From positions 1 to 41,058 of the forward strand of contig JAUVLP010000009.1 in the NCBI GenBank assembly GCA_030600655.1: a DNA stretch of 41,058 nucleotides, read 5' to 3'. Under the pieces are notes generated by a model. The model was not told the DNA's origin and did not search any database. It saw nothing but the letters and a program-made list of their open reading frames with translations. The translations under genes were made by a program, and so were the position numbers. Positions 16,151 to 24,619 of this stretch are shown piece after piece; the stretch's first letter is position 1, and the number at the start of each line of letters is the position of its first letter. The DNA comes from Candidatus Eiseniibacteriota bacterium (GTDB lineage Bacteria; Joyebacterota; Joyebacteria; Joyebacterales; Joyebacteraceae).

Positions 16151-17198
16151 TCGGCTTCACCTCCCCGAACTTCTTCGGTCGCGTACGTCCGTCGATGAGC
16201 GGAGTTGCGATGTTCATGAGCAGAATGGAATAGCTGACGCCCTCCGGATATCCGCCTATCAACCTGATGACGGTCGTGAGGATCCCACAGCCGACACCGA
16301 ACACAAGCATACCTCGCGGCGTTACGGGCGAGGTCACCATGTCCGTGGCCATGAAGAAAGCTCCTAGAATCAACCCCCCGGAGAGAATGTGGAACAACGC
16401 GTTCCCCGTGAAGAGACCGGACGTACCACCAAAGACCGAGGTCAAAACGGCGACAGTCATGATGTAGGCAGCGGGGATGCGCCACGAGATGTAGTGCTTG
16501 AACATCAGGTACGCGGCGCCTATGAGAAGCAGAAGAGCGGACGTCTCGCCGATGCAACCACCGACGTTTCCAATGAACAGGTTGGCGATCGCATCGGAAG
16601 ACCCAAGGTGCGCCACGACCTTTACCGCCTGAACGGTCTGGTGTGTCGTAGAAGCCGGATCCGATATGATGGCTCTAGCGCTGTTCATGATCGCAAGCGG
16701 CGTCGCCTGTGTCAGAACATCGATCTCTGAAAGAGACAGCCCCGACAATGTCCCTCCCCTACCCGGCAACCACTTCGTCGTCATGTGAACGGGCCAGGAT
16801 GCGAGCAGGAATGCGCGGCCGAGAAGCGCGGGGTTCAGTGGATTGTACCCAAGTCCGCCGAACACTTGCTTGCCGATGGCGATCGCAAAGATTGATCCAA
16901 CGACCGGGATCCACCACGGCACGCCCGGTGGGATATTGAACGCCAGGAGTATGCCTGTCACGAGCGCGCTTCCGTCCGTCACAGCCACCGGCACACCTCT
17001 GAGCTTCTGAATCACGGCTTCAGTCAGGACGGCAGCCGCGCAGGCCAGAAGCGTGAGGAAGAGGGCCCTCAGACCGTAGAAATAGACGGATCCAATTATG
17101 GCAGGCACCATCGCGATGACGACGCTGTACATTACCTTCCGCACCGAGACATCATCGCGAATATGTGGGGAGGCTGAGACTACCAGGTGCTCCTGCAT
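16143..17198 (-). CDS. rnfD: Rnf complex subunit D
   Basis: The track ORF has 40 extra residues that overlap rnfC; the ATG at 17198 (AGGAG ten bases upstream, 14 bases past the rnfC stop) gives the familiar start LVVSASPHIRDDVSVRKVMY. 351 residues with about nine or ten membrane helices. VLTQATPLA (Thr166 in the TQAT motif) is the expected covalent FMN site; GYNPLNPALLGRAFL, HYISWRIPAAYI and DMVTSPVTPRG are conserved. It is homologous to NqrB and sits in the membrane core of the ferredoxin:NAD+ oxidoreductase ion pump. Confidence 0.95.
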   Translation of the reverse strand: MQEHLVVSASPHIRDDVSVRKVMYSVVIAMVPAIIGSVYFYGLRALFLTLLACAAAVLTEAVIQKLRGVPVAVTDGSALVTGILLAFNIPPGVPWWIPVVGSIFAIAIGKQVFGGLGYNPLNPALLGRAFLLASWPVHMTTKWLPGRGGTLSGLSLSEIDVLTQATPLAIMNSARAIISDPASTTHQTVQAVKVVAHLGSSDAIANLFIGNVGGCIGETSALLLLIGAAYLMFKHYISWRIPAAYIMTVAVLTSVFGGTSGLFTGNALFHILSGGLILGAFFMATDMVTSPVTPRGMLVFGVGCGILTTVIRLIGGYPEGVSYSILLMNIATPLIDGRTRPKKFGEVKPSG

Positions 17199-17212
17199 TC
17201 GCCCGCTTCTCC

Positions 17213-18541
17213 TTACTTGGTCGGTGTCGCGCTCTTCTGAGCAGCCAGCAGCTTCCCATACTTGAAATAGTGAATGAGCCGTCGCTTTGACGGGCAGACG
17301 TACGAACATGACCCGCACTCGATACAGTCGTTGAGCCCGATCTCGACGGCCTGTTCAATCCTCTCGTTGATAACGAGCTTCTCAAGCATGACGGGAACAA
17401 GCTTCATCGGACAGACATGGACGCAGGCTCCACACCTCAAGCATGGATCCGGCTGCCGCTCGTTCACCTCACCGCGGGCGAGAAAGAGAATCCCCGACAT
17501 GCCCTTTACAACAGGGATGTCGGTCGTGAACTGCGCCACCCCCATCATCGGACCGCCCGAAATCATTTTGCCTGCATCAGTCTTCAGTCCTCCTGCCTGC
17601 TCAATGAGACTCGACAGGAGTGTACCGATGCGCGCCATGAAGTTCGACGGCCTCGCGACAGGCGACCCCGTGAGAGTCAGGATCCGCCTCACAAGTGGAC
17701 GTCCAAGATAGCACGCCTCGTAGACGGCGTAGGCTGTGCCTATGTTCTGAACGACTACACCGACGTCCATGGGAAGGCCGCCGGACGGAACCTGGCGCCG
17801 CAGTAGCGCGTCAATCAGCTGTTTCTCCGCCCCTTGCGGATACTTCACCTGGACAGCCGTTACCGTGATGTCCGTTCCATCGTGAAGCGCAGCTCTGAGT
17901 GCTGCGACAGCATCCGGCTTGTTCGACTCCACTCCGATGATCCCTCTGCCGGCTCCGACTGCCTTCATGAGAAGCTTCATGCCTCTCAGCACATCACCCG
18001 GGCGTTCCAGCATGAGACGGTGATCGGCCGTGAGCCACGGTTCACACTCGGCCCCGTTCAGAATGACAGTGTCGATCGGCTTGGAATCAGGCGGGGAAAG
18101 CTTTACGTGTGTGGGGAATGCAGCTCCCCCTAGACCGACTACACCGGCATCCAGCGTGATCTTCCGAATCTCGTCAGCTGTCAGGAATTCGACGTCGTCG
18201 CGAGGCTTGACACTTTCGTGCCACTCATCCAGCCCGTCTCCCTCAATGACGATAGCAGTATCCTCACCGCCCCCGGGGTGCGGAAACCTGCCGACAGCCG
18301 CGACCTTGCCGGAAATCGATGCATGGACCGGAACAGAAACGAAACCACCCGGCTCGCCGATTCTCTGGCCGACCTTGACGTCGTCTCCTACCGAGACGCA
18401 GACCTCAGCCGGAGTTCCGAGAGACTGTCTGAGCGGTATCACCACACGCTCAGGAAGAGCCGCCTCGGCTATTTCGACTGAGTTGGTCAACTTCTTCGAA
18501 GCCGGAGGGTGAACGCCTCCGGAGAAAGTCTTGAGTCTCAG
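17213..18541 (-). CDS. rnfC: Rnf complex subunit C, probably starting at CTG
   Basis: The soluble NADH- and FMN-binding subunit. The ORF track begins at TTG (18490), but upstream in frame the sequence reads RLKTFSGGVHPP, the conserved RnfC N-terminus. The only start-like codons there are CTG at 18541 (AGGAG eight bases upstream) and ATT at 18544 (five bases); CTG gives the expected M-RLKTF. The total is then 442 residues. Evident parts: a biotinyl-lipoyl-like segment near residue 60 (VPVHASISGKVAAV), the nucleotide-binding GLGGAAFPTHVK, NGAECEPWLTADHR, and two 4Fe-4S motifs (CLRCGACVHVCP, CIECGSCSYVCP). It is the first gene of rnfCDGEAB. No promoter is clear in the 75 bases before it, so it may be read from the lipoprotein promoter. 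Confidence 0.94.
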   Translation of the reverse strand: MRLKTFSGGVHPPASKKLTNSVEIAEAALPERVVIPLRQSLGTPAEVCVSVGDDVKVGQRIGEPGGFVSVPVHASISGKVAAVGRFPHPGGGEDTAIVIEGDGLDEWHESVKPRDDVEFLTADEIRKITLDAGVVGLGGAAFPTHVKLSPPDSKPIDTVILNGAECEPWLTADHRLMLERPGDVLRGMKLLMKAVGAGRGIIGVESNKPDAVAALRAALHDGTDITVTAVQVKYPQGAEKQLIDALLRRQVPSGGLPMDVGVVVQNIGTAYAVYEACYLGRPLVRRILTLTGSPVARPSNFMARIGTLLSSLIEQAGGLKTDAGKMISGGPMMGVAQFTTDIPVVKGMSGILFLARGEVNERQPDPCLRCGACVHVCPMKLVPVMLEKLVINERIEQAVEIGLNDCIECGSCSYVCPSKRRLIHYFKYGKLLAAQKSATPTK

Positions 18542-18616
18542 AATCTTGACTCCTGTAACTCAGGGGTTTGAAGCACGCGCCCGAGGGCTTCCCGAATGCG
18601 CAGTCGCATCTGCGAT

Positions 18617-19504
18617 CTACTCTACGAGCTTGATACTCAAACTCGAAACTATTCCCATCTCGACAACGTTCGACGCGGCAGCCCCCCCCACAGACGATCC
18701 TTCCCCAGTCAGAGTCATCTTCATCTTGCCTGATGAGGAAACAAGTGACGCATCCTCGATCGACAGGTAGAGATCACTGTCGACGGTTCCTTCACCCTCC
18801 ATGAGCCACATCTCACCGGCCTGCTCAGCCCGTCCCGCGAAGCTGAAGTCCGAGTGACGATTGACCACGACGCAGTCGATCCCGTTCTTCATCTTGAACC
18901 CCGTGACGATGTATGTGCTCTCTCCGGTGAAGTCGCGATCGACGGAAGCGGAGAGGTCGGGAATGTCATAGTCGGTGATCCAACTCACTCCCACATCCAG
19001 AGCCTCATCGGGAAGTGGAGGAAAAACATCGTACAGAAGAACGGCCATCTGGCCCGCCCCGGCATCCAGATACTCGGACGAACCGATCCCCGTCCAGGAG
19101 ACGACGGAACCGTTCGGATCAAGTGTGAACTCAAGCTCATTGCCGCGAAGTTCGGTAACCGCTTTGTCAATCTCCGGCCTGTCCCCCACGGTTATGCTGC
19201 CGGACGCGTTCGTGAACAGCATCCGCATCGTCACGTCATCGGGCGTCACTTCTGTGAACGTGCAGGTCGTCTTGATCTCGGTCTGCGAGTAGATGGTCTG
19301 CTCGTACGCCGCACGCTTGATACCGGATTGGGTTCCCATCTTGAACTCGTACTTGGCAACGTCTCCCTCCTCAAACGAGCGAGAAAGAATCACTGGTCCG
19401 TCGACGATGATATCCACACCGCCATCGCCCCCACAACCGGATCCCAGAATGCCGGCCGCCACGACCGTCAGCAGTACCGTGAGAATTGCCTTGCGAGTCA
19501 TCAT
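18617..19504 (-). CDS. Probable lipoprotein of unknown function
   Basis: The track start at 19690 is far too long. ATG at 19504 (or 19501) follows AAGGGG eight bases upstream and gives about 295 residues with a signal peptide (AILTVLLTVVAAGILGSGC) and a likely lipidated Cys followed by GGDGG. The lipobox has Gly at the usual Leu position, so lipidation is probable but not certain. The rest is beta-rich with many Thr and Ser, resembling by pattern uncharacterised lipoprotein families such as DUF6263 (not verified). Its place just before rnfC, with its own extended -10 promoter, makes a link to the Rnf cluster possible but unproven. Confidence 0.72.
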   Translation of the reverse strand: MMTRKAILTVLLTVVAAGILGSGCGGDGGVDIIVDGPVILSRSFEEGDVAKYEFKMGTQSGIKRAAYEQTIYSQTEIKTTCTFTEVTPDDVTMRMLFTNASGSITVGDRPEIDKAVTELRGNELEFTLDPNGSVVSWTGIGSSEYLDAGAGQMAVLLYDVFPPLPDEALDVGVSWITDYDIPDLSASVDRDFTGESTYIVTGFKMKNGIDCVVVNRHSDFSFAGRAEQAGEMWLMEGEGTVDSDLYLSIEDASLVSSSGKMKMTLTGEGSSVGGAAASNVVEMGIVSSLSIKLVE

Positions 19505-19576
19505 CCGTCGGCCCCCTTCCGCGACATGAGTTACCGCCCGGAGCCCTCGCACTGACGCGAGAATCCGAGCGGCAGA

Positions 19577-19585
19577 AGTATAGCA
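19577..19585 (-). promoter_or_regulatory. Extended -10 promoter before the lipoprotein-rnf region
   Basis: The minus strand reads TGCTATACT, an extended -10 element (TGN plus TATACT), with no good -35. Transcription would start near 19570, about 65 bases before the ATG at 19504. It may serve the lipoprotein and, by read-through, the rnf genes. Confidence 0.45.
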
Positions 19586-19655
19586 TGAGTTGTGCAAGCG
19601 TCTACAGACTTTTCGGCTCCACTGCCCTCGACGATGTGCGACGTGCTCACTCCCC

Positions 19656-19699
19656 GGGAAGGCATCAGGCCTCGACGGGGAAGGCATCAAGCCTCGACA
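19656..19699. repeat. 22-base tandem duplication at the redoxin gene end
   Basis: GGGAAGGCATCAGGCCTCGACG is followed directly by GGGAAGGCATCAAGCCTCGACA. One copy contains the stop codon and last residues (VEA) of the redoxin gene; the other lies just past it. Confidence 0.85.
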
Positions 19700-19962
19700 C
19701 CGAGCAACCCAATAAGCTCATCCGAAACCGGGGCTTTCTTTTCCCACCGGCCGATCTCGTTGTCGCCGTCCCTGAGAATAATCGTAGGAATCTCTCCCAC
19801 ACCCTCCATCGCAGCCTCAACCAGACCGTCCTCGGTACTGCAGTTGAACTCCTCGATCTCGACAGTATCGGTCATCTCCCACTTCTTGAGGAAGAACCCG
19901 ATCTTCTCCTTGGCGTTCGTGCAGGCCGAGCAGTCCTCTTTGACAAAGAACACCAGTTTCAC
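19687..19962 (-). CDS. Small thioredoxin/glutaredoxin-like protein
   Basis: 91 residues with the fold order beta-CxxC-helix: KLVFFVKEDCSACTNAKEKIG, then the cis-Pro loop EIPTIILRDG. The redox pair is CSAC. The GTG start has GGTGAGG just upstream, 56 bases after the nrdD stop. By analogy with class III reductases that use a redoxin instead of formate, this protein is the probable electron donor for NrdD. The position where an nrdG activase might be expected is instead followed by the lipoprotein gene. Confidence 0.85.
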   Translation of the reverse strand: MKLVFFVKEDCSACTNAKEKIGFFLKKWEMTDTVEIEEFNCSTEDGLVEAAMEGVGEIPTIILRDGDNEIGRWEKKAPVSDELIGLLGVEA

Positions 19963-20018
19963 AACGCCTCACCTTCGATACGGCCTTCAAACGCGGCCGC
20001 GTTTCCATATCCTGAAGG

Positions 20019-22532
20019 TTACTTGGTTCTGTTTGTGATCCCCGAGACCTGCGATGACGCGCAGTAGGGACAGCTGTCAACGAGACCGCGGCTCACTTTC
20101 TGGCAGACATTACAGGTTGTGAACTCCGGCGAAAACGCTATCTGCGCGTTCCGCGTATGGAAGAACGTGGCTTTGACGAAGCTCGCAATGGCCTCCTTCT
20201 CCGGATGGCTGTCCGCTATCCAGATGTGAGACAGAGCGCCTGCTTCGATCATGTCGTGGAACATGCCTTCCTTCTTCACGCGCTCAATGGGGCTGATCTT
20301 TTCAGACACGTTAAGAAACGTCGAGTTCGTGTAGTAGACCTCTCCCAGCGAGAGGTTTCCTTTCACAACTGCCTCCGCCTCACTCGGGAAGTGCTGGAGG
20401 TCCAGCTTGGCAAGCCGGTAGGCGGCTGACTCGGCCGGCGTCTGCTCGAGCACGAGCTTCATGCCCGTCTTCTTCGACCAGCGCTCACATTCGAGCTTAA
20501 GATGAGCGATGACTCTGAGCCCCAAGCGGAACGCGCGATTGGACTCGTGGATCTCCTCGCCGACGTGACTCTGCACCAGTTCGTTCAGACCCAGAAGCCC
20601 GACCAGGAAAGTCACACGGTGCATTCTCAGGTACTCCTGACCATCCTGCTTCATCGTCAGAAGCGCCAGCGGTCCACCGTCCCCCATCGCGAGCAGCTTC
20701 TCTATGATGACACGCTTCTGCTCGTGCGCTTTGACAATCAGTTCGAAAGCCTCATCGATCTTCTCGAACAGCTTCTGGTCGTCTCCCTTCGCATAGTATG
20801 CGGCGCGTGGGAGATTGAGCGTCACGTTCTGAAGTGCCGAGTAGCGCATCTTCCACGGTTCCCTGGCATCATCAAGGTCGGACTGCTCGAGCTTGAAGGA
20901 GAGCCTGCAACACTCAGAGATCTTGGCGGTGTCCCCACGGTCAAAGACAAAGTAGGTGTTGCCCTTGTCGGCGGCGACATCCGAGATGTGCAGCAGAAAG
21001 TCCTCATGGCCGGGGGTTTTGAAGAAGGTGTCGGTAATGTGGACCAGCGGCTTCGGGAAAAAGAAGGGCCGCCCGGTGCCGTCACCCTCCTTGTACACAT
21101 CGAAGAGAGCCATGGCGAAACGCTGCGACTCCTTCTCGTAGTCCTTGTAAGTACGCCCCGTGTATTTGCCGCCCGGACCGATAGCCGGAACGCCCGCGAA
21201 GTGCTTAGGTGTTTCCCAGTAGATATTGATGTCGCTGAAGATAGCCTGGCCACCTCGCGCGACGCTCTGCTGCGAGTACTCAAAGATCATCATCTCGGCG
21301 AGTTGGTGGACGTCGCGGTCGGACATGCCCTCGAGAAACGGTGAGAAGAAGGTATTGACCGCATCCCATCCGATCGCTCCGGCGAAGTGGCCCTGAAGCG
21401 CTGCGGAGAACTTCACCATATGCGCAAGCAGGATCTCCGGATGCTTCGCCGGTTTCGCAATCGAGAGAGCATTAGGCAGACTGAGGCCGAATTTCTTTAC
21501 ATACTCTATAGACTGCCCCGAGCAATACGGCCTGTCGAAAAAGCCGAGATCGTGCAGGTGGATGTCCCCGCGCGCGTGTCCGTCCGCGACCTCCTGGCTG
21601 AACACGGCGAGAAGCGCGTACTGTTTCTTAACGGCTTCCGCCAGAGACATGTTGGTCGCTTCGGGATTGTGCGGGATGTTCGCGTTCTCTTTGTTCGGTT
21701 CGAGGATGATTCTCTTCGCATCATAGAGGGGAACACCGAGTCGCGTGTGTCTCCGACGCGCGTCTTCAAGACCGTGCTCGATGAGCTTCGCATCCACGAG
21801 TTCGCGAATGAGCGGCGCTGTAATAACCGAGGTCGCACCAAGCGCGATCTGATCCTCGACTTCGCGACTGATCTTCTCGGCCTTCTCAAAAGGAACGTCT
21901 GCTTCTCGAACAAGTGTCTCTATGATCTTCTCGCGGTCCCACGCAATGATGTCATCGTCGGACATTCTCACAAAGAGGGAGAGATCTGTTGAATCGAGCC
22001 CCGGCCGAGCCTGCTTCTCGAGACCCGCGAGACTCGCGTTGAGATCCGTCCTGCGAATTCTCGCTCGCTTGTCTCTATACAGAATGAAAGCCTTGGCCGT
22101 CCTCGCGTGGCCCCTCTCCACAAGGATCTTCTCTATCGAGTCCTGTATCTCCTCTACCTGCGGCAACTTAGCGCCTGTTTCGGAGTACATGTAGAGAAGA
22201 ACTTCGTCCGTGAGCCGCTCTGCGATCTCCTGATCCCTACCCCCCACCTCCCGCGCTGCCTTGAAGATGGCGGTGGTTATTTTCTTCCTGTCGAACGGAA
22301 CGATCTTCCCGCTTCGCTTCCGCACAAGACGGAAGAGCTTGCTCGCGAGTCTTCGGTGAAGACCGAGGATCTCGTCCTCGTCCATGTAGAACTTGAGGCG
22401 CCCGGCATCCGAGGGAGCTTTATCATCCACTGCGATGTCAGTATCGTACGCGGGCGTTTCCTCTGTTGCGGTGAGTCTGTCGTCGCATGCCATCAACTCG
22501 ATGGAGGAATCTTCGTTTCTCAATTCCGACAT
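20019..22532 (-). CDS. nrdD: Anaerobic (class III) ribonucleotide reductase, glycyl-radical motif not found
   Basis: 837 residues. Residues 66-160 are an ATP-cone (KRSGKIVPFDRKKITTAIFKA), followed by a second cone-like unit at about 185-275. The catalytic core shows PYCSGQ (C337), SVARGGQAIFSDINIYWE, PAIGPGGKY and ECCRLSF (C541/C542), and the C-terminus a zinc site CNVC...CPYC (807-824). Class III enzymes should then continue into the glycyl-radical motif (R-V/I-x-G-Y). Here the frame stops at GITNRTK. Either the 3' end is frameshifted or truncated, or the radical is supplied otherwise. The ATG has GGTGG seven bases upstream. A strong promoter lies about 180 bases before. It makes dNTPs without oxygen, with the redoxin downstream as likely donor; no nrdG is adjacent. 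Confidence 0.9.
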   Translation of the reverse strand: MSELRNEDSSIELMACDDRLTATEETPAYDTDIAVDDKAPSDAGRLKFYMDEDEILGLHRRLASKLFRLVRKRSGKIVPFDRKKITTAIFKAAREVGGRDQEIAERLTDEVLLYMYSETGAKLPQVEEIQDSIEKILVERGHARTAKAFILYRDKRARIRRTDLNASLAGLEKQARPGLDSTDLSLFVRMSDDDIIAWDREKIIETLVREADVPFEKAEKISREVEDQIALGATSVITAPLIRELVDAKLIEHGLEDARRRHTRLGVPLYDAKRIILEPNKENANIPHNPEATNMSLAEAVKKQYALLAVFSQEVADGHARGDIHLHDLGFFDRPYCSGQSIEYVKKFGLSLPNALSIAKPAKHPEILLAHMVKFSAALQGHFAGAIGWDAVNTFFSPFLEGMSDRDVHQLAEMMIFEYSQQSVARGGQAIFSDINIYWETPKHFAGVPAIGPGGKYTGRTYKDYEKESQRFAMALFDVYKEGDGTGRPFFFPKPLVHITDTFFKTPGHEDFLLHISDVAADKGNTYFVFDRGDTAKISECCRLSFKLEQSDLDDAREPWKMRYSALQNVTLNLPRAAYYAKGDDQKLFEKIDEAFELIVKAHEQKRVIIEKLLAMGDGGPLALLTMKQDGQEYLRMHRVTFLVGLLGLNELVQSHVGEEIHESNRAFRLGLRVIAHLKLECERWSKKTGMKLVLEQTPAESAAYRLAKLDLQHFPSEAEAVVKGNLSLGEVYYTNSTFLNVSEKISPIERVKKEGMFHDMIEAGALSHIWIADSHPEKEAIASFVKATFFHTRNAQIAFSPEFTTCNVCQKVSRGLVDSCPYCASSQVSGITNRTK

Positions 22533-22721
22533 TGATGCGCCACCGATCCTCTCGTGCTCAGAGTCCGTGAATCACTGCGGCATCGAAGCGGGAAAACCCG
22601 ATCGAAGCTCTCACTTTCTACTGTCTGTAAGTAATGGTTGGTTGGTACTCAAGGTGGCAAGGCTGCTCCGCGCCCACAACACATCATCCCGTAGCGGTCT
22701 TCCTCCTTCGGCGATTTGCAG
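22533..22721 (-). promoter_or_regulatory. Long 5' leader of nrdD
   Basis: About 180 bases separate the predicted start of transcription from the nrdD ATG. The leader has a GGAGG followed 14 bases later by a 12-codon ORF (starting MMCCGRG) and a small CGGG-TTTT-CCCG hairpin. I find no convincing cobalamin riboswitch and no clear NrdR box. Confidence 0.35.
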
Positions 22722-22749
22722 ATTATCAGTCGAGGCCAAACCGTGTCAA
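22722..22749 (-). promoter_or_regulatory. Strong sigma-70 type promoter of nrdD
   Basis: On the minus strand a perfect TTGACA (22749-22744) is followed after 16-17 bases by GATAAT/ATAATC. It lies in the 300-base gap between the dCMP deaminase stop and the nrdD start. Confidence 0.7.
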
Positions 22750-22834
22750 GCGATTAGCATCTCGACCGCGGCTTTTTCTCGGGACAGGCTGTGGAAGGCT
22801 GCTCCAGCCGGTCTGGCAGAGAGTTCTCCACGCG

Positions 22835-23302
22835 TCAAGAAGCCACCTTCTCCGCGTCGCCGAGGACGACGACCGGGATTCCGGCTTGTGCCAAGAGCTC
22901 TGACGCGAGTTCGTCCGGATAGTCATCCGCAGAGATCACACGTCTGATCCCTGCGTTGATGATCATTTTCGCGCACACGGAACAAGGGTGGTGTGTCGTG
23001 TAGATCGCGGAACCACTGATACCGGTCCCGTAGTTGGCAGACTGGATGATGGCGTTCTGCTCAGCGTGGATCCCACGGCAGAGTTCATGTCGTTCACCGT
23101 GTGGGACGTTCAGCTTCTCCCGAATGCATCCGGTCTCATCGCAGTGAGGTAGTCCAGCCGGCGCTCCGTTGTATCCGGTGGCGAGGATCCTGCGATCCTT
23201 GACGATGACGGCGCCGACCGATCGTCTGAGACAGGTCGAGCGCCCTGCGACAAGCTGTGCGATACTCATGAAATACTCGTCCCACGGTGGTCTCTTGGTC
23301 AC
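22835..23302 (-). CDS. dCMP deaminase family protein (ComEB-like)
   Basis: 155 residues from a GTG at 23302, with GGAGG nine bases upstream; the track start is 17 codons longer. The start [21 protein letters not shown], the zinc ligands HAEQNAI and PCSVC, and the family-specific [12 protein letters not shown] identify the deoxycytidylate deaminase family. It would turn dCMP into dUMP for thymidylate synthesis. It follows glyA by 22 bases. Both serve one-carbon and thymidylate metabolism, and the next gene downstream is the ribonucleotide reductase, which has its own promoter. Confidence 0.9.
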   Translation of the reverse strand: MTKRPPWDEYFMSIAQLVAGRSTCLRRSVGAVIVKDRRILATGYNGAPAGLPHCDETGCIREKLNVPHGERHELCRGIHAEQNAIIQSANYGTGISGSAIYTTHHPCSVCAKMIINAGIRRVISADDYPDELASELLAQAGIPVVVLGDAEKVAS

Positions 23303-23324
23303 AGCCAGTGTCCTCCTGATCCCG

Positions 23325-24617
23325 CTATACCGGCCTGTCTTCACCTGCAACAAGCGGAAAAGCTACGCAGAGCTCCTCGACTTCCTTCTTGACCATTTCA
23401 AGATTCTGCTCATTTTCAACATCTGAAAGCGCCCTGTCAATGAGAGCCACTACCTTGTCGAGTTCGGCCGCCCCCATGCCGCGGGTGGTCAGCGCTGGTG
23501 TCCCGACGCGGATACCACTGGCAATGAACGGCTTCTCCGGATCGAAAGGAATCGTGTTCTTGTTCACGGTAATGCCGGCCTTCTCCAGCGACTTCTCCGC
23601 AACCTTTCCTGTCACGCCCTTCGATCTGAGATCGACGAGCATGAGATGCGTGTCGGTCCCACCGGACACGAGGCGGAAACCGTGGCGCTTGAAGGCTTCG
23701 GCCATGTGCTGCGCGTTCTCAACGATGCGCTTCTGATATTCTCGGAACGACGGCTGCATCGCCTCTCTGAAACAGACCGCCTTACCGGCGATGACATGCA
23801 TCAGTGGACCGCCCTGAATCCCAGGGAAGACCATCTTGTCGATGGCCGGTGCAAGTGCTTCCCTGCACAGGATCATCCCCCCGCGCGGGCCGCGCAACGT
23901 TTTGTGTGTTGTCGTCGTCACAACGTCCGCGTATGGAACGGGGCTCGGATGGATGCCGGCGGCGACGAGACCCGCAATGTGCGCCATATCAACCATGAGA
24001 CTGGCGCCGACCTCGTCGGCGATCTCACGGAACTTCGCGAAGTCGAGAGTGCGAGGATAGGCGGATGCACCGGTCACGATGAGCTTCGGCTTGTGCTCCA
24101 GTGCCAGCTTCCGGAGAACGTCGTAGTCCAGAATCTCTGTCTTCTTGTCAACGCCGTAATGGATAACGTCATAGAACATCCCGGAGAAACTGATCGGATG
24201 ACCGTGCGTCAGGTGACCACCATGAGACAATTCGAGACCGAAGTACGTGTCGCCCGGATTCAGGAGCGCGAAGTAGACGGCCATGTTCGCCTGGCTTCCG
24301 GAATGAGGTTGAACGTTCGCATGATCGGCTTCGAACAGCTTCTTCGCTCTGGCTATGGCCAGATTTTCCGCCTTGTCCACGAACTCGCAGCCGCCGTAGT
24401 AGCGTCAGTTCCGGTTCCAGTTGATCGTCCCGTCCTTCTTGCGGAAATACGGGTAGCCCTCAGCGTATTTGTTGGTCATCACTGACCCCACGGCTTCCCT
24501 GACGGCCCCGCTCGTGAAGTTCTCAGACGCTATGAGCTCCAGCTTATCGGTCTGCCGGTGTATCTCCGACTGCACCGCCTCGAATATCTCCGGATCCGCT
24601 TTCCGTAGTGCTGACAT
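23325..24617 (-). CDS. glyA: Serine hydroxymethyltransferase with an in-frame TGA and an active-site insertion
   Basis: Two ORFs (24617-24405 and 24380-23325) are in the same frame and form one SHMT of about 430 residues. The N-terminal part runs to NKYAEGYP; in E. coli GKRYYGGCE follows directly. Here 14 extra residues ([14 protein letters not shown]) come first, then a TGA, then [10 protein letters not shown]. The rest is complete, including [11 protein letters not shown] with the PLP lysine. The TGA stands where Lys (or Arg) is expected, so a CGA-to-TGA change would explain it. It is probably a sequencing error or a recent nonsense mutation; the insertion is real sequence on either reading. 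ATG with a strong GGGGGAG upstream, two bases after the rpiB stop. Transfers the serine beta-carbon to tetrahydrofolate. Confidence 0.88.
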
Positions 24618-24619
24618 TC

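Noticed and set aside
18500-18530. Seven-base perfect hairpin at the start of rnfC (CCGGAGG/CCTCCGG) as a regulatory element
   Set aside because: It falls within the conserved SGGVHPP codons, which alone can account for it.
22533-22721. Cobalamin riboswitch or NrdR box before nrdD
   Set aside because: No convincing B12 box and no paired NrdR palindromes were found by eye; only a long leader is reported.
24381-24407. The TGA in glyA as a selenocysteine codon or as a reassigned Trp/Gly codon
   Set aside because: No SECIS-like stem-loop is apparent just downstream, the position is Lys/Arg in the family, and TGA ends several other genes here normally, so reassignment is unlikely.
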